Shown piece by piece: positions 12,727 through 24,339 of a stretch of DNA of 64,000 nucleotides (position 1 is the first letter of the stretch; every line of letters begins with the position of its first letter). A program made the translations under genes and the position numbers. The stretch is from Bisporella sp. PMI_857 (Eukaryota; Ascomycota; Leotiomycetes; Helotiales; Helotiaceae), in NCBI GenBank assembly GCA_021307315.1, contig JAJSPD010000040.1, forward strand, positions 124,001-188,000, in the 5' to 3' direction. The notes beneath the pieces were generated by a model that was not told the origin of the DNA, searched no databases, and worked only from the letters and a program-made list of their open reading frames with translations.

Positions 12727-12860
12727 TATAAGTACTATACAGCAAAAAGTATAGGGACTGGTGGGGTTGCCCTAAGTAGTACAGTACTATATTGTAGTTC
12801 CAACTACTGCTGTAGTCCTGTACTTAGTACCCGTCCCGTACAGTACGTACAGCAGTACCT
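12727..12860. repeat. GTAC/AGTAC-rich patch
   Basis: Copies of the self-complementary words GTAC, AGTACT and GTACAGTAC recur across about 130 bases (for example AGTAGTACAGTACTATA, then TGTACTTAGTAC, then GTACAGTACGTACAGCAGTACC). A related GTACAGTACAGTAC run occurs at about 4433-4446. The patch could fold into small hairpins. No function is assigned. Confidence 0.45.
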
Positions 12861-13155
12861 ATTTGTTGTTTTTTCAGTGGGCTTGGCTTTCATACCCTGA
12901 TCCTCAGGGGTTTTCAGGGCACGATACCACCGTTTTGGTCATGTTGACCAGGGATCCCCAGCAAATCAGAATTTCCTCGAAACCCTGGGGAACAGACCTC
13001 AAAAACACACCCCCCCAAAAAAAAGTACTACTGTAAATGCACTTCACCGTTCACGCGTTCCTGCGCTCTGATTCATCATTACTCATGGCAGCACGCAGCA
13101 TCTGAAGCTGAATTTTGAACCTCCGCCGTTTCTCCTGCATGAATATGCAATATCA

Positions 13156-15407
13156 ATGGTGTCAGCATCTAATGATATCCCACGCTTAGATGCATCAAAA
13201 ATGGCACCCTCTAGAGCTGTTCCCTCGCGACTACAGATTCCCTCTACCTCGATGGACGAAGCATACTATTCCTCGACCACCCTTAACACCACGAGTTCAG
13301 AAGAATTCAATGCCGGTATTCTTTCGCCGCGCACGCTCTATGCCCAGTCTTTCGATAGACCTAATTCGTCCCAAAGCCTCCCTTCTGGACGACGCCCTTC
13401 ATATAAGAAGAACATGTCCGCCTTCGCAGGCTTTGGCACCACAGAGCAGGAGTTCGACACGCTCCCCCTCGCGGTACGAAGAAAGGTATGTTGTCGACAT
13501 GATATACGGGCGGTTTCATTGCTTTTTATTTTGGGTCTTTGGAAACGTTATCATAGGAACATAAGTCGTGCGGAAGAAAAGCACATGGATGGAGCGTGGC
13601 AGTTCGGGGAAAAAAAAACACCCAAAAAAACGAAGTTTCGTTGGCTTCTCTGCAGCAATCTCTATTTTATTAGCAAAAATATCTAGTCTACGGTCGAAGT
13701 CTTGTCCGTTGTGTTGTGGTTGCGGCTACTGGACGCCTTTCCCATACTCCATTCCAGATACGGTTCATCTAGTTGCTACTCCAGTCGTAGTTGCAGGCAC
13801 AACCCGCTATGGGCACTTGTCATGCAGGTCCGAACACCAAAATTCACACCACGATACTCCTTTAATAAATCCGATGCAATGAGCCCGGCTTTTCCCTTTT
13901 CTCCAAGATTCTCGCTGACTTTGATCAACAGTACTTCTCGACACTAGAGCGACTGAGACTCGCTGAGTGCTCAAGAGCAAACGCCCTCAACGAGCTTCCC
14001 ATACAACGCAATCGCAAGCCCACCCTTGCAGAACGTCGAGGATCAGAAATCAGCCCAATCCTCGAGCATTCTCGCAACGGCATATCGTCAAGGAAGCTAC
14101 GTAAATTCACCAGATCAAATTCTGCCCGATCTGTATCCAGCAGCGAGGTGTCCCGGTTCCTCACATTGCCAGAGAAGATCAAGAAGAATCAGTTTACAAG
14201 GGAGGAACAGGTTATACTCGCTGGCAGATTACGCGAGAGTGTGATTCTCGACGCTGCTGACGAAGCGATCTATAAAGCTAGTCGTCGCGCAAGTCGTAAC
14301 TTGACGAACCTCTTACCATTGGACAGCCCTATATCAACAATACCCGAGGCTTCGACTATTAAGTCGGAACAAGAGGAAGGTCCGTGTGTAAGATCGTCAA
14401 TGGATCAATCAATATATGAAACGTTCAGGTGGATGGATGAAGAGCAAGATTTGGATCTGAAGTTGGTACTTGATGACTACCACGCCAATCTGGATGGGGT
14501 GGTCATACCTGGACCGGAAAGCAGTAGGAGGCCTTCGTTTCGGCGGACAATGTCTATCACCAAGATGCCTTTTGGGCGAAACTCAATATCCTCCCTAGGT
14601 CCTCGTTCTCCAACATTCGAGCCAAGTCACACCCGGCAAAAGTCCAAAGCAATGTCCATGATGGTTCCCAGACACACCACGCATGCCTCCATATCCTCCA
14701 TTGATCCTAATGCAACACACTACCAAGATCCTGAAGCACGGCTGAAGCTTCGGGTATACCTGGCTTCGCCACAGAAATTCGATGAGGCTATTGAGTTCGG
14801 ATTTCCAAGCATAGATGGTGTTACAACTGAGGACAAGGAGAACCGACCCCCAAGGACATCGAGGGATATAAAGGGAAAATCTCACTCAACAGAAACTGGC
14901 CAATCATTCCTACTGAACGACGTCGATATAGACTCGCTATTTGAAGATGATACATCCATGTTTGAGCCTGAATCACCATTGACTCCAGCAGACCAAGAAT
15001 ATCGGTCGCATCACCGAACATCCACGGCTTTCAGGTCCAAGGGTAGCAAGACTTCAACTGACTTCTCCCACCTCGGGATCAACAAGCCAATGTTGGTGAA
15101 GCAACCGGAAACATATGCACAAGCTATGGCAGGCAACCGAGAAATGACCCTGAGAATGACGCTCACTCGGCCTGACCTGCGAGCTGACGAGACCGCAATC
15201 TATGGATGGCAGACAAGCCACAAGTCCGCATTGCAAGAGCCGCTAGCTGTTCAGGAGCTCAACGACAAGGAGATGCGTGGCCCATTCGGTGGATCAGACG
15301 GGTGGGGACCAGAGGAAAAAGAGAACGGTGTCGTAAAGAGATTCTGGAACAAGGTTAAGAGTGGGAGAGAAAGGAAGAACTCGATGACGCCGCTTAAGAG
15401 CGGATGA
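13156..15407 (+). CDS. Conserved fungal Ser-rich protein, function unknown
   Basis: Two exons, 13156-13485 and 13932-15407, give about 601 residues. The intron (GTATGT..CAACAG) is 446 bp, long for this window, and phase 0. Splicing joins LPLAVRRK to YFSTLERLRLAE, a charged segment that reads as one helix and supports the junction. The N-terminal 90 residues are Ser/Thr-rich and low in complexity. The middle (about 175-215) is helical and basic, with KIKKNQFTREEQ and a Glu/Asp-rich stretch. The C-terminal half mixes conserved patches (KLRVYLASPQKFDEAIEFGFPS) with disordered Ser/Arg runs that look like phosphorylation targets. There is no signal peptide, membrane segment or enzyme motif. I recognise the overall type as a conserved hypothetical protein of filamentous ascomycetes but cannot name a function. 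Confidence 0.85.
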
Positions 15408-16314
15408 GCTCGGGTGTGATGAACAAAGAAACGGCGGGAATCATTTGTGCTTGTACTTTAGCGGGGCGTGATGGCATTTGGTGCATGACCTGATACCACT
15501 TTATGATGAGTAAATTGTAATTTTTAACATGATGAGATGGGGTGTTCTCTATCTCTTTTCTTATGCTATCTAAATTCCTCTTCACAATCGACATTTTAAA
15601 GTGCCGATTCCGGCCTTCGACTAACTCAGGGGCTTTGCTTGCACTCCTCTGAACCGAACCAACACCACCAATTCCGCCCAAGATACTTTGATGATCCCCA
15701 AAGAAAAGACAGCTGTCGAAATGTACGTTCTACTCATGAAGCTGCAGGAAAATATTCACCATGTTTCTCAACACGACGGACTGCAGTAGCTGTTTCATGA
15801 CGAAGGGCGACGTGAACAAGGCTGACAGGACAACACTTGGCATTAGCACGGCTGAGCCGCATGCATCCCGTCCAGTCTATTCTTGGAATTAACCCTTTCT
15901 GCAAACATTGTGAACTGAATTGGTAGATAGGTGAGGGTGAAGCTAGTAGAAAGCCGTAGTGCGTTGTCTTTATTGTATTATGTTGAAGTAGAAGAAGCCA
16001 GATAGGTGTGAACAAAACCGCGTCGTCATTCAGGCCAACTGTGGCGCGGTCGCCTACCCTTTTCGTAAAATCGTTTTCGTTTCACCTATGCGGTGAAGTG
16101 GCTGACGAAGCTTCAGCGAATACTGCCCCAACTGCTGAAAGACCACCGTCGCAGCTTTTACTTGACGCGCCAACATTGTACAATACCTCTCCTATTTTTT
16201 CATTCCATTCCATTCTATCGCATCTCATTTGCAGCGACCCTCCAATAGCATCATCAAGGTCTCTTGATGAACCATCAACAAATGTTAATGCACTGAACAA
16301 ACACTATCTTGACA
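15408..16314. other. Intergenic, 3' flank and VPS10 promoter
   Basis: The first part is the presumed 3' UTR of the preceding gene. The region 16150-16314 is C/T-rich on the plus strand, including CATTCCATTCCATTC, and is the likely promoter and leader of VPS10. No other gene is supported. Confidence 0.5.
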
Positions 16315-19300
16315 ATGAGGCTACACGGAGTACTTCCCATACTATCCTCACTCCTCCCCATCGCACTAGCAAAGAATGATGCGCCTGGCGTACATATCGC
16401 CGATTTCAAGTTCATACCATGGGGACTGCAATACTTTGACGATTCTGATGCGATTCTCTTCGAAGACCGGACTGGGCGACAGGTCTATCGCAGCGCCGAT
16501 GCGGGCGTGAGCTGGGAACCAGTCAAGGGCCCAGAGCAGGGCAGTTTGCTAGAGCTGCAAATGCATCCATTTAATAATGAGAGAGCGTATATCATTACAA
16601 ATGAAAAGACGCACTGGAAGACGAAGGATCGGGGAAAGACGTGGGATAAGTTCACTACAGATAAGCAGGCGAGCATTTTCCGCGAAGCGCTGACATTTCA
16701 TGCTGGGGACCCGGAGAGGATTATTTTCAATGCGATGGATTGTACGGGCATCTTTTGCGAAGAGCTTGTAAGTCTGCCTCCCTGTTCTGGTAGGGAGATG
16801 TTAACTCATGGGTAGACATTTTATACGCTGGACGACTTTGCAAAGGAGCTCAAGTTCTTGAGAGCAGATACGGATGGTTGCCATTGGGCTAAGTCTTCAG
16901 AGATCTTTACAACTGGGGATAAGGCAAAGGACAATGACAGGATACTGTGTGTGGTCAGGGGCAGGTTCTCTCCCTGGAGGAAGGACTACCGCGTGGTGGT
17001 TTCTGATGAGTTCTTCACCAAATCAGGCAAGGATATTCAAGAATTCGAGCCTGAGCTTGAGCCTGGCCGGACGGTACAAGGAATTGTGAATCTGGCCGTG
17101 GTCAAGAAATATCTGCTGGTTGCGGCGAGCGCCGAAGGCTCCGATGAGATGGCCATGTATGTCTCGGACGATACAGTGAAGTGGCACAGAGCTATTTTCC
17201 CTCATGATCACAAGTTAAGAGAAGCGGCATACACGGTACTGGAAAGCACGAATTATAGCATCCAGATTGATGTTATGAACACCAGGCCTATGAACCCCAT
17301 GGGAGTCTTCCTCAGTAGTAACTCGAATGGTACATACTTTACTCGAAACATCGAGCATACAAATAGAAATCAAGACGGGTATGTTGATTTCGAGAAGGTT
17401 TCTGGCATTCAAGGAATAGTACTGGTCAACACTGTTTCAAACTACGAGGATGTTCTCGATAACAAAGCGGACAAGAAGCTCAAGACAGAAATCAGTTTTG
17501 ATGATGGACGGAATTTCCACGTTCTAAAAGTCAAGGATGAAGAACTTCATCTTCATTCCGTCACCGAACTCAGCAACTCAGGACGTGTCTTCTCTAGTCC
17601 TGCACCAGGTCTAGTCATGGGAATTGGAAACACTGGGGAATTCCTTGGCTCATATCGGGAAGGAAGTCTGTATGTATCAGATGATGCGGGTGCAACATGG
17701 AGGCTGGGGCTTAAAGGTCCTCACAAGTATGAATTCGGTGACCAGGGTTCTATTTTAGTAGCCATAAAGGATGAAGGGCCGACCAACGAGGTCCGATACT
17801 CGTTGAACCACGGGAAGGATTGGGAAACTGTGGAGCTTAAGGAGAAAGTCAGGCCAATACAACTAACTACCACCAAAGACTCTACAAGTCTTAAGTTCCT
17901 TCTGGAAGCGATTGAGGACAAGCAGGATCAGCCAAAAGGCTATATCATTGCACTAGATTTCGATGAAATGCACGAGGGCAAGTGCAAGGACTCCGATATC
18001 GAAACCTGGCATGCACGAGTTGACGAGAAAGGTGAACCTACTTGTTTGATGGGTCACAAGCAATCATATAAGCGTCGCAAGGCAGATGCTGACTGTTTCA
18101 TGAAAAATGAATTCGAGGACCCTGTTCCCATCACAGAACAGTGCGAGTGTACGGACCTAGACTTTGAGTGCGATTTCAATTTCGTTCGAAGTGAAGATCG
18201 CAAGGAGTGCAAGCAAGTTGGGGCTCTTCTCATTCCCGACGGTGCGTGTAAAGCATTTGGCCCAGATGATACATTTGAAGCATCCTCTGGATGGCGGTTG
18301 ATCCCCGGCAACGACTGCAAGCGTACTTCCGGGCCACAAAAAGATGACAAAGTGAAGACAAAGTGCTCAACATCAGTTGCTGCTCCTGCCGATGGTAAAA
18401 TCAAGAGCACACAAGCAACGTTCTCTGGGGATAAGTTCTGGAATAAACAATATTTGGAGAGGACTAGTTTAAGTACCGGCCTTGACAATGGCGAGGAGGA
18501 TGAGACTGTTCTCATGCTGACTGAGGATGGTGTATTCCTGTCGCATAACCACGGTAAGGATTGGACGCAGATTCTCAAAGATGAAAAGATCCTTCGGATC
18601 TATCCACACACATATTTTAATGATATGGTATTCTTCATCACGCCAACATCAAAAGTCTTCTACTCAGTCAGCCGTGGAGACAACATTCGTAGCTTTGAAG
18701 CACCTTCGCCACCTAATCGCGAGGAATTACCTGTGTTGAGTTTCCATCCCAAGAATAAAGATTGGTTTATCTGGACAGGTGCCAGAGATTGCGACAGCGA
18801 GGAGACATGTCATTCAGTGGCTTCCCTTACCAGAGACCGAGGTGACAGCAAATGGAAGACCTTGATTCGCTATGTTGGGAAGTGCGAATTCATCAAGGAG
18901 CCTGAGCGCAGCATGAGCAAAGAGGAGCATGAACGACGCGAAAAGCTCATATACTGTAAGGCACGGGAAAGGGAGGATAAGAAACCAAACAATCCAATGA
19001 GATTGATCTCGAGTCAGAACTTCTTCGATGAGGCGCCTGAAGTCCATCTTACCAATGTCGTGGACTTTGCTGCCATGTTTGAGTTCATTGTTGTTGCTAC
19101 AAGAGATGAGGGTCATTCGACGCTCAAGGCGTCAGCTAGCGTGAACGGAGAGTCTTTCGCAGAGGCTAATTTCCCACCTGGCTTCAAGGTAAATCATAGG
19201 GAAGGATATAAGGGATATACTGTGCTTGATAGTTCTACACATTCCGTGTTTCTTCATGTTACCACAAACAACGAGCAAGGTCGGGAGTATGGCACAATCA

Positions 19301-20881
19301 TCAAGTCTAATTCCAACGGAACCTCTTACGTTCTTAGCTTGGATGCTGTTGACACAGATACTCTTGGCTATGTGGACTTTGAGAAGCTTCTTGGGCTTGA
19401 AGGTGTCGCTATGGTAAATGTTGTCGCAAACTATCAATCCAAGAACTATAAGAAGGAAGGTAAAAAGCTCAAGTCTATGATCACACACAATGATGGAGCT
19501 GAATGGGATTACCTTCAGCCCCCGTCATTGGATGCGGAGAAGAAGAAATTTGGTTGCAGTGGCTCGCTTCAGAAATGTTCTCTTCACATTCACGGATACA
19601 CGGAGCGACGAAATAAGGGACACACCTTCTACTCCCAATCAGCCATTGGCCTGATGGTGGGCACAGGAAATGTTGGGGAGTATCTTAATTCGAAAGCTGA
19701 TGGTGTTGATACTTTCTTGACAGCAGACGGAGGCATTAACTGGAAGTCAGTCAAGAAGGGCGAATACATGTGGGAGTATGGTGATCAGGGCTCCATCATT
19801 GTCATTGTCAAGGACAATCAAAAGACTAAGGTCGTACATTACTCCCTCGATGAGGGAGATACCTGGGAGGATTACGAATTCTCTTCTGACGAAATCCTTG
19901 TTAACGATATAACAACCGTCCCCAGCGACAATGCCCGAAACTTTTTATTATGGGGCAAGAAGGATGGGAAACTCGTCACCATCAACCTCGACTTCACAGG
20001 CCTCACCGACAAGCAATGCAAGCTCGATGAAAGCGACGTCACAGCAGGCGACTACTACCTATGGCAACCAAAACACCCCAAGCAAAACGACGACTGCTTT
20101 TTCGGCCACATCTCACAGTACCACCGCAAAAACCCAAAAGCAGACTGCTTCAACGGCAGAATGATCCCTCACCTTCACGACATCGTGAACAACTGCACTT
20201 GTACTCGTCGCGACTTTGAATGGTATGCCCCCTTGTTTTCCCCCTTGTTTCCACCCTTTCTTTCCCAAGCTAAGCGTTCTCAGCGACTTCAATTTCGAGC
20301 GCCAAACCGACGGCTCCTGTGCCCTCGTAAAAGGCTACTCACCTCCGGACCACTCTCAAATTTGTGCCCAAGACACCTCAGTAGAAGAATACTACGACCC
20401 CACAGGCTACCGCCGCATTCCCATGACAACTTGCGCTGGGGGCACCGAACTTGATATATCCAGGGCGCATCCTTGTCCCGGCTACGAAGACAAGTTTGAC
20501 AAGAAACACAGCGCGTCTGCGGTTGGCCTATTCTTTGCGATTATCATCCCGTTTGCGCTTGCTGGTGGTGTAGGATGGTGGGTCTGGCGGAACTGGGCAG
20601 GCAATTTCGGACAGATCAGGCTGGGCGAGCAGAGCGGGTTTGATGGGGACCCGGTATGGATCAAGTATCCGGTTATGGTTGTTGCGGGTATCGTGGCTGT
20701 TGCCGTGGCGTTGCCGAGCTTGTTGAGCAGTGCTTGGAGAGGAATTGAAGGCTTACTTGGACGGAGGAGAGCGGGCAGGTTTACAACGAGAGATAGCTTC
20801 GCGAGAGGCAGAGGAGATTATGCGGCTGTTGATGATGATGAAGGAGAGCTACTCGGGGACGAGAGTGATGAGGAGGTGTAG
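16315..20881 (+). CDS. VPS10: Vacuolar protein sorting receptor Vps10/Pep1
   Basis: Three exons, 16315-16767, 16816-20222 and 20284-20881, encode about 1,485 residues, the usual length for fungal Vps10. The start at 16315 begins a signal peptide (hydrophobic LPILSSLLPIALA, then AK). Two luminal Vps10 domains follow, each a beta-propeller with repeated Asp-box motifs (for example SADAGVSW, TKDRGKTW, SDDAGATW, SHNHGKDW) and a Cys-rich 10CC module ending in CECTDLDFECDFNF (domain 1) and CTCTRRDFECDFNF (domain 2, across the last intron). Two hydrophobic segments near residues 1366-1390 and 1416-1440 precede an acidic cytosolic tail (VDDDEGELLGDESDEEV). By family, it is a type I receptor that carries carboxypeptidase Y-like hydrolases from late Golgi to endosome and is recycled by retromer. 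The second hydrophobic segment is seen in many filamentous-fungal homologues. The sequence looks intact. Confidence 0.97.
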
Positions 20882-22302
20882 TTTTAGCTAGAATGCCTGG
20901 TCGCTTCATAGATTGGCTTGGGAGCGCTGCTTTTTCGAGGTGGGCAAAATGAATTGGTTGGTGAAGAGACCAAAGAATATCCAGAGATTTTGGTTATATG
21001 TAGTTTTTTTTGTTTATCTATGAATGAGATCTTGTACAATATATATCGGACCCTCCATCCTCGTTGTTGTGATGTTTTACCAAGACTCCATTATTCCGGT
21101 CTAGATGGATGAATCCCGTATAGGAGGGAAACAAATGTTTCTTTGTACTGTGTTGTCTCTATCAAGAATGACAAGCAGAGTCGGCGTTTTGCATAGCAAC
21201 TTTTGAGCACAACCCGGCATCTGTGAGATATTCACATTTATATGCTTTAGATATAAGATTAACCTGTTAAAAGGGGGTTGCAACCCAAATCCAGTAGCAA
21301 ATTTTGATGTTAAATGGTTCCCCATGCTCATCGCACAACAGAGCACGCCCAACGGGGAGTCCTCCTGGCATGGGACTTGCAGAATAGAGCCGAGGAGGGG
21401 GGGTAGCGAGTTGTCATGTGTATGCGTTTGCGTGGAGAATGTATTTTAGGGAGGAAGGGGGGGTGGGTTGGAAAATTGCTTTTTTTGGCTTTATTATATA
21501 CACGTCAATGTTTTATTTGGTTGTGAGACAATTATATAAACTTACCTACTTACCGCGAAAATTTGCTTCTCGCTTTATTAGAAAGCGTTCAGCGTTAAGA
21601 TTTCGATTGCAGCAGAAGAATTGAGAGCTTGCAGTTTGCGCTAAGATCGGCATCATATCCCTCGGCTGGAGAGGACGGGGCTCGAATGGTTATGGGAAAT
21701 GCCGGAGGCTACCCTTCGTTGTTTAGTCCCAAGATTGAGAATACAATGTAGACGGCTTTATCGTCCAGATTGTCAGAACTTGGCCAGGAAGTTGTGGATG
21801 CGTTGAAGGGGTGGAAGGTGCTCGAGTATCCAGATCTCGATCATCGCCGGCGAGACCAGGAGTAAAAGGAGACCAGATAGCTGCAAAAAAGCCCTGACTC
21901 ATTGGGGACCTAGCCAAGGCAAGCACGGCATTTCAAAAGGTTCAGCATATCACACCGCATATCGTATGGCCAGATAGGCACCGAATTGTTAAAGGAAATA
22001 TCATTGTTGCTTTTGTAGCTGGCATAAAAACATCTCGCAGAAAAACCATCATTATGCTCACTTCCAGGTCACCACCACATTAGTTTTGTCTTCTCCTTAA
22101 GACCTTTCCCGCACCATAAGAAAACCCCATCATTGCTCTTTTCCTCTTGATTACCACCAGTGAAGGAATGACAAAAAAGGAATGCAGAAGTGCGACATGC
22201 GGAAGCTTGTTGAACCAGCTGTGTAGTCATGCAAAAGAACCACCGGTGTCGACGAGGAGCTATCAAGCTAGCATATTAGACGTCGTTTATAAAAGGAAAA
22301 GC
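20882..22302. other. Intergenic between convergent genes
   Basis: VPS10 (plus) and the aminomutase gene (minus) end toward each other here. Only short frames are present. A G-rich patch at 21449-21467 (runs of 3, 7 and 3 guanines) could fold as a G-quadruplex. No gene is supported. Confidence 0.5.
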
Positions 22303-24339
22303 TTAAAAAATTTGACCCCAGGCAGAGCCCCCACTTGTTTGTTTGGCATTTAGCTGCTCTACAAATTGTCTTCTTCTGAGGCGCGCTTTCTTTGCCGGTG
22401 AGTCTTCACCGGCCGCCTCCGGGTTTTGGCTGCCTTTTGCAGAAAATGCACCTCGGGTGGCGGAGATTTTATCATCGACAGGTGACTGTAATTCCTCGAA
22501 GCGTGGACTCTGGTTAATGACATCAGGCAAAGGTGGCACCGCAGCCTCCTGAAAGTATGACGCATCCACCTTCGTAAATTCCAGTGGATCGTAGTACTCA
22601 TAAAGCTTTGTCCCACCCTTTATAGCCGGTGCTGTAAACTTGCTAATACCGGTGTACATGTCATAGCTCTCGTAGCTTGCTGCAAGACGCTTGCCGCCGC
22701 CGCCAGGCAGATCGACTACGAACTGAGGCATTGCCCAACCTGCGATGGAGCCGCGGAGCTTTTGCTCGATATCGAGGATAGTTGAGAGTGGAGTTCGAAG
22801 GTCATCGACGCCTGATACCAGGTCGTGTTGATAGACGTAGTACTGGCCTCATGTTAGTTTGGTATCATTCTGGGGGAAGGGGAGAATCGAAGAAGAAAAT
22901 GTACCGGCTTGATATTATTATCTGTAAGCTCTCGGATCAAGGCACCCATGGTCTCAGCGTTATCATTAACCCCTCGTATCAAAACGGTCTGATTCCGGAC
23001 GATGACGCCATGTTGGAAAAGCCTTTGGCTGGCTTCTCGTGTAACCCAAGTGATCTCTCGTGGATGGTTGAAATGAGTGTGCAGAGCGACCTCCTTTCCC
23101 ATTTGGCGTCCAAGATTTGAGAGTTCTATCAATACATCTGTCCATCTATCGTCAGGGGATATAGTTCGATGGGGCGATACACACAATCCCTTCGTCGCGA
23201 TCCGGAAACGGCGGATATTTGGTATTTCGAGAACACGTCGGCCTAGTGCAAGCAGCTCATGGTCTTGTAGAAAATACGCATCACCACCAGAAATAACGAC
23301 ATCATTAATTTCGGGCCTTGAGGAAATGTATTCGAATATTTTGGGCCAGCGTTTCGGACTTGATTTTACTAAGGATGCCTTGGTGACAGTGTCGGTGTCG
23401 GCGCCGACCCCATAGGAACGTGTGCAAAAGCGGCAATAGAGACCACAGACGTTGGTAGCTATGTAGCGTCAGTACAACAATACTACTAGAAATTATGGCA
23501 ACAGAAACATGAGAATGAGAGGCTATTTACCAAGAAATAAGACTTTATCCGGATATCTATGCACCAGGCCATCAACCGGAGAATCATGTGCCTCGTGTAA
23601 CGAGTCTAACATTAATTTTGGGTGATCTGCAATCATTTTCGACTTTAAGGGAATGAATTGCCGTGCTAGAGGGTCTTCGATTGGATTCTTCCAATCTATA
23701 AGACTTAAGATATGAGGCGTGTATCTGATAGCCATGGTAGATTTCTCGGCACCTTGTTGGACATCATCAATGTATTGTTCTCGAGTCACATTTTGGTTAT
23801 GCTTCACACTGGCGAGAAGCTCAGTCGGAAGTGTTTCATCAAGGAATTTACGGAATTGGCCCATTCCTCGAACATTTTCTTTGACCTAATATCCGGGTCA
23901 GCAGTTTTGCGGTCCAAAGTCATCAAGAATGACTTGCCTGCCATTTATGACTAAGCCAATCGGTCTCGGTAGCATTTCGCCAGCGAGGGATCTTCTTCCA
24001 ATAGGGCTCCCTCTCAAATTTGTTGCCATGATGGTACAATTGAGTATGGGCAGTAGAAATCTGCTCAGGCTCAGGCTCATCCTTATTCTGTTGGACCGCA
24101 ATGGCCGCTTGTCCTTGAACATGAGCTGTAGTTTGAATTGATCTTATCAACGAAGTTGCTGAAACTGATGAAGCGATATTAATGGTGCGCTGAGTAGCAA
24201 AATACCGTACGGTAGTATGTAGTGGCAGATGGCTCGCTGATCTTGCCAGTCTTGAAAACATGGCTGGATGAAATAGCATGTTGATTCTGATAAATATAAT
24301 CGGTGAGAAGGCGATATTATTGGCTTTTCGATAACTCAT
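22303..24339 (-). CDS. Lysine 2,3-aminomutase-like radical SAM protein, mitochondrial
   Basis: Four exons on the minus strand, 24339-23938, 23885-23531, 23458-22905 and 22842-22303, give about 616 residues. The first intron starts GCAAGT and is needed to join HKWQ to VKENVRGM, the conserved opening of the KamA fold, so it is GC-AG. The other introns are GT-AG. The radical SAM cluster motif C-x3-C-x2-C is at residues 257/261/264 (CGLYCRFC). ISGGDAYFL lies downstream. PGGGGK at 483-488 carries the lysine that binds pyridoxal phosphate in characterised aminomutases. The N-terminus is rich in Arg/Ser/His and resembles a mitochondrial presequence; in-frame ATGs at 24279 and 24261 are also possible starts. 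The family converts L-lysine to beta-lysine or performs related 2,3-amino shifts. The substrate here is unknown. The C-terminal 80 residues are a low-complexity extension beyond the bacterial enzyme. Confidence 0.93.

Larger units (their letters stand above)
8683..13155. other. Long intergenic stretch
   Basis: About 4.5 kb lie between the GAF gene and the next gene without any confident coding region. Overlapping open frames near 9.69-10.06 kb are low-complexity (Ser/Thr/Pro/His on the minus strand). At 11.6-12.3 kb a minus-strand stretch may be a degraded gene (separate entry). At 12.72-12.86 kb there is a GTAC-rich patch (separate entry). A poly-C/poly-A run lies at about 13004-13024. Confidence 0.4.

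Noticed and set aside
16874..19488. Many ORFs opposite or shifted within VPS10
   Set aside because: They are shadow frames of the VPS10 coding sequence, which has continuous Asp-box and Cys motifs.
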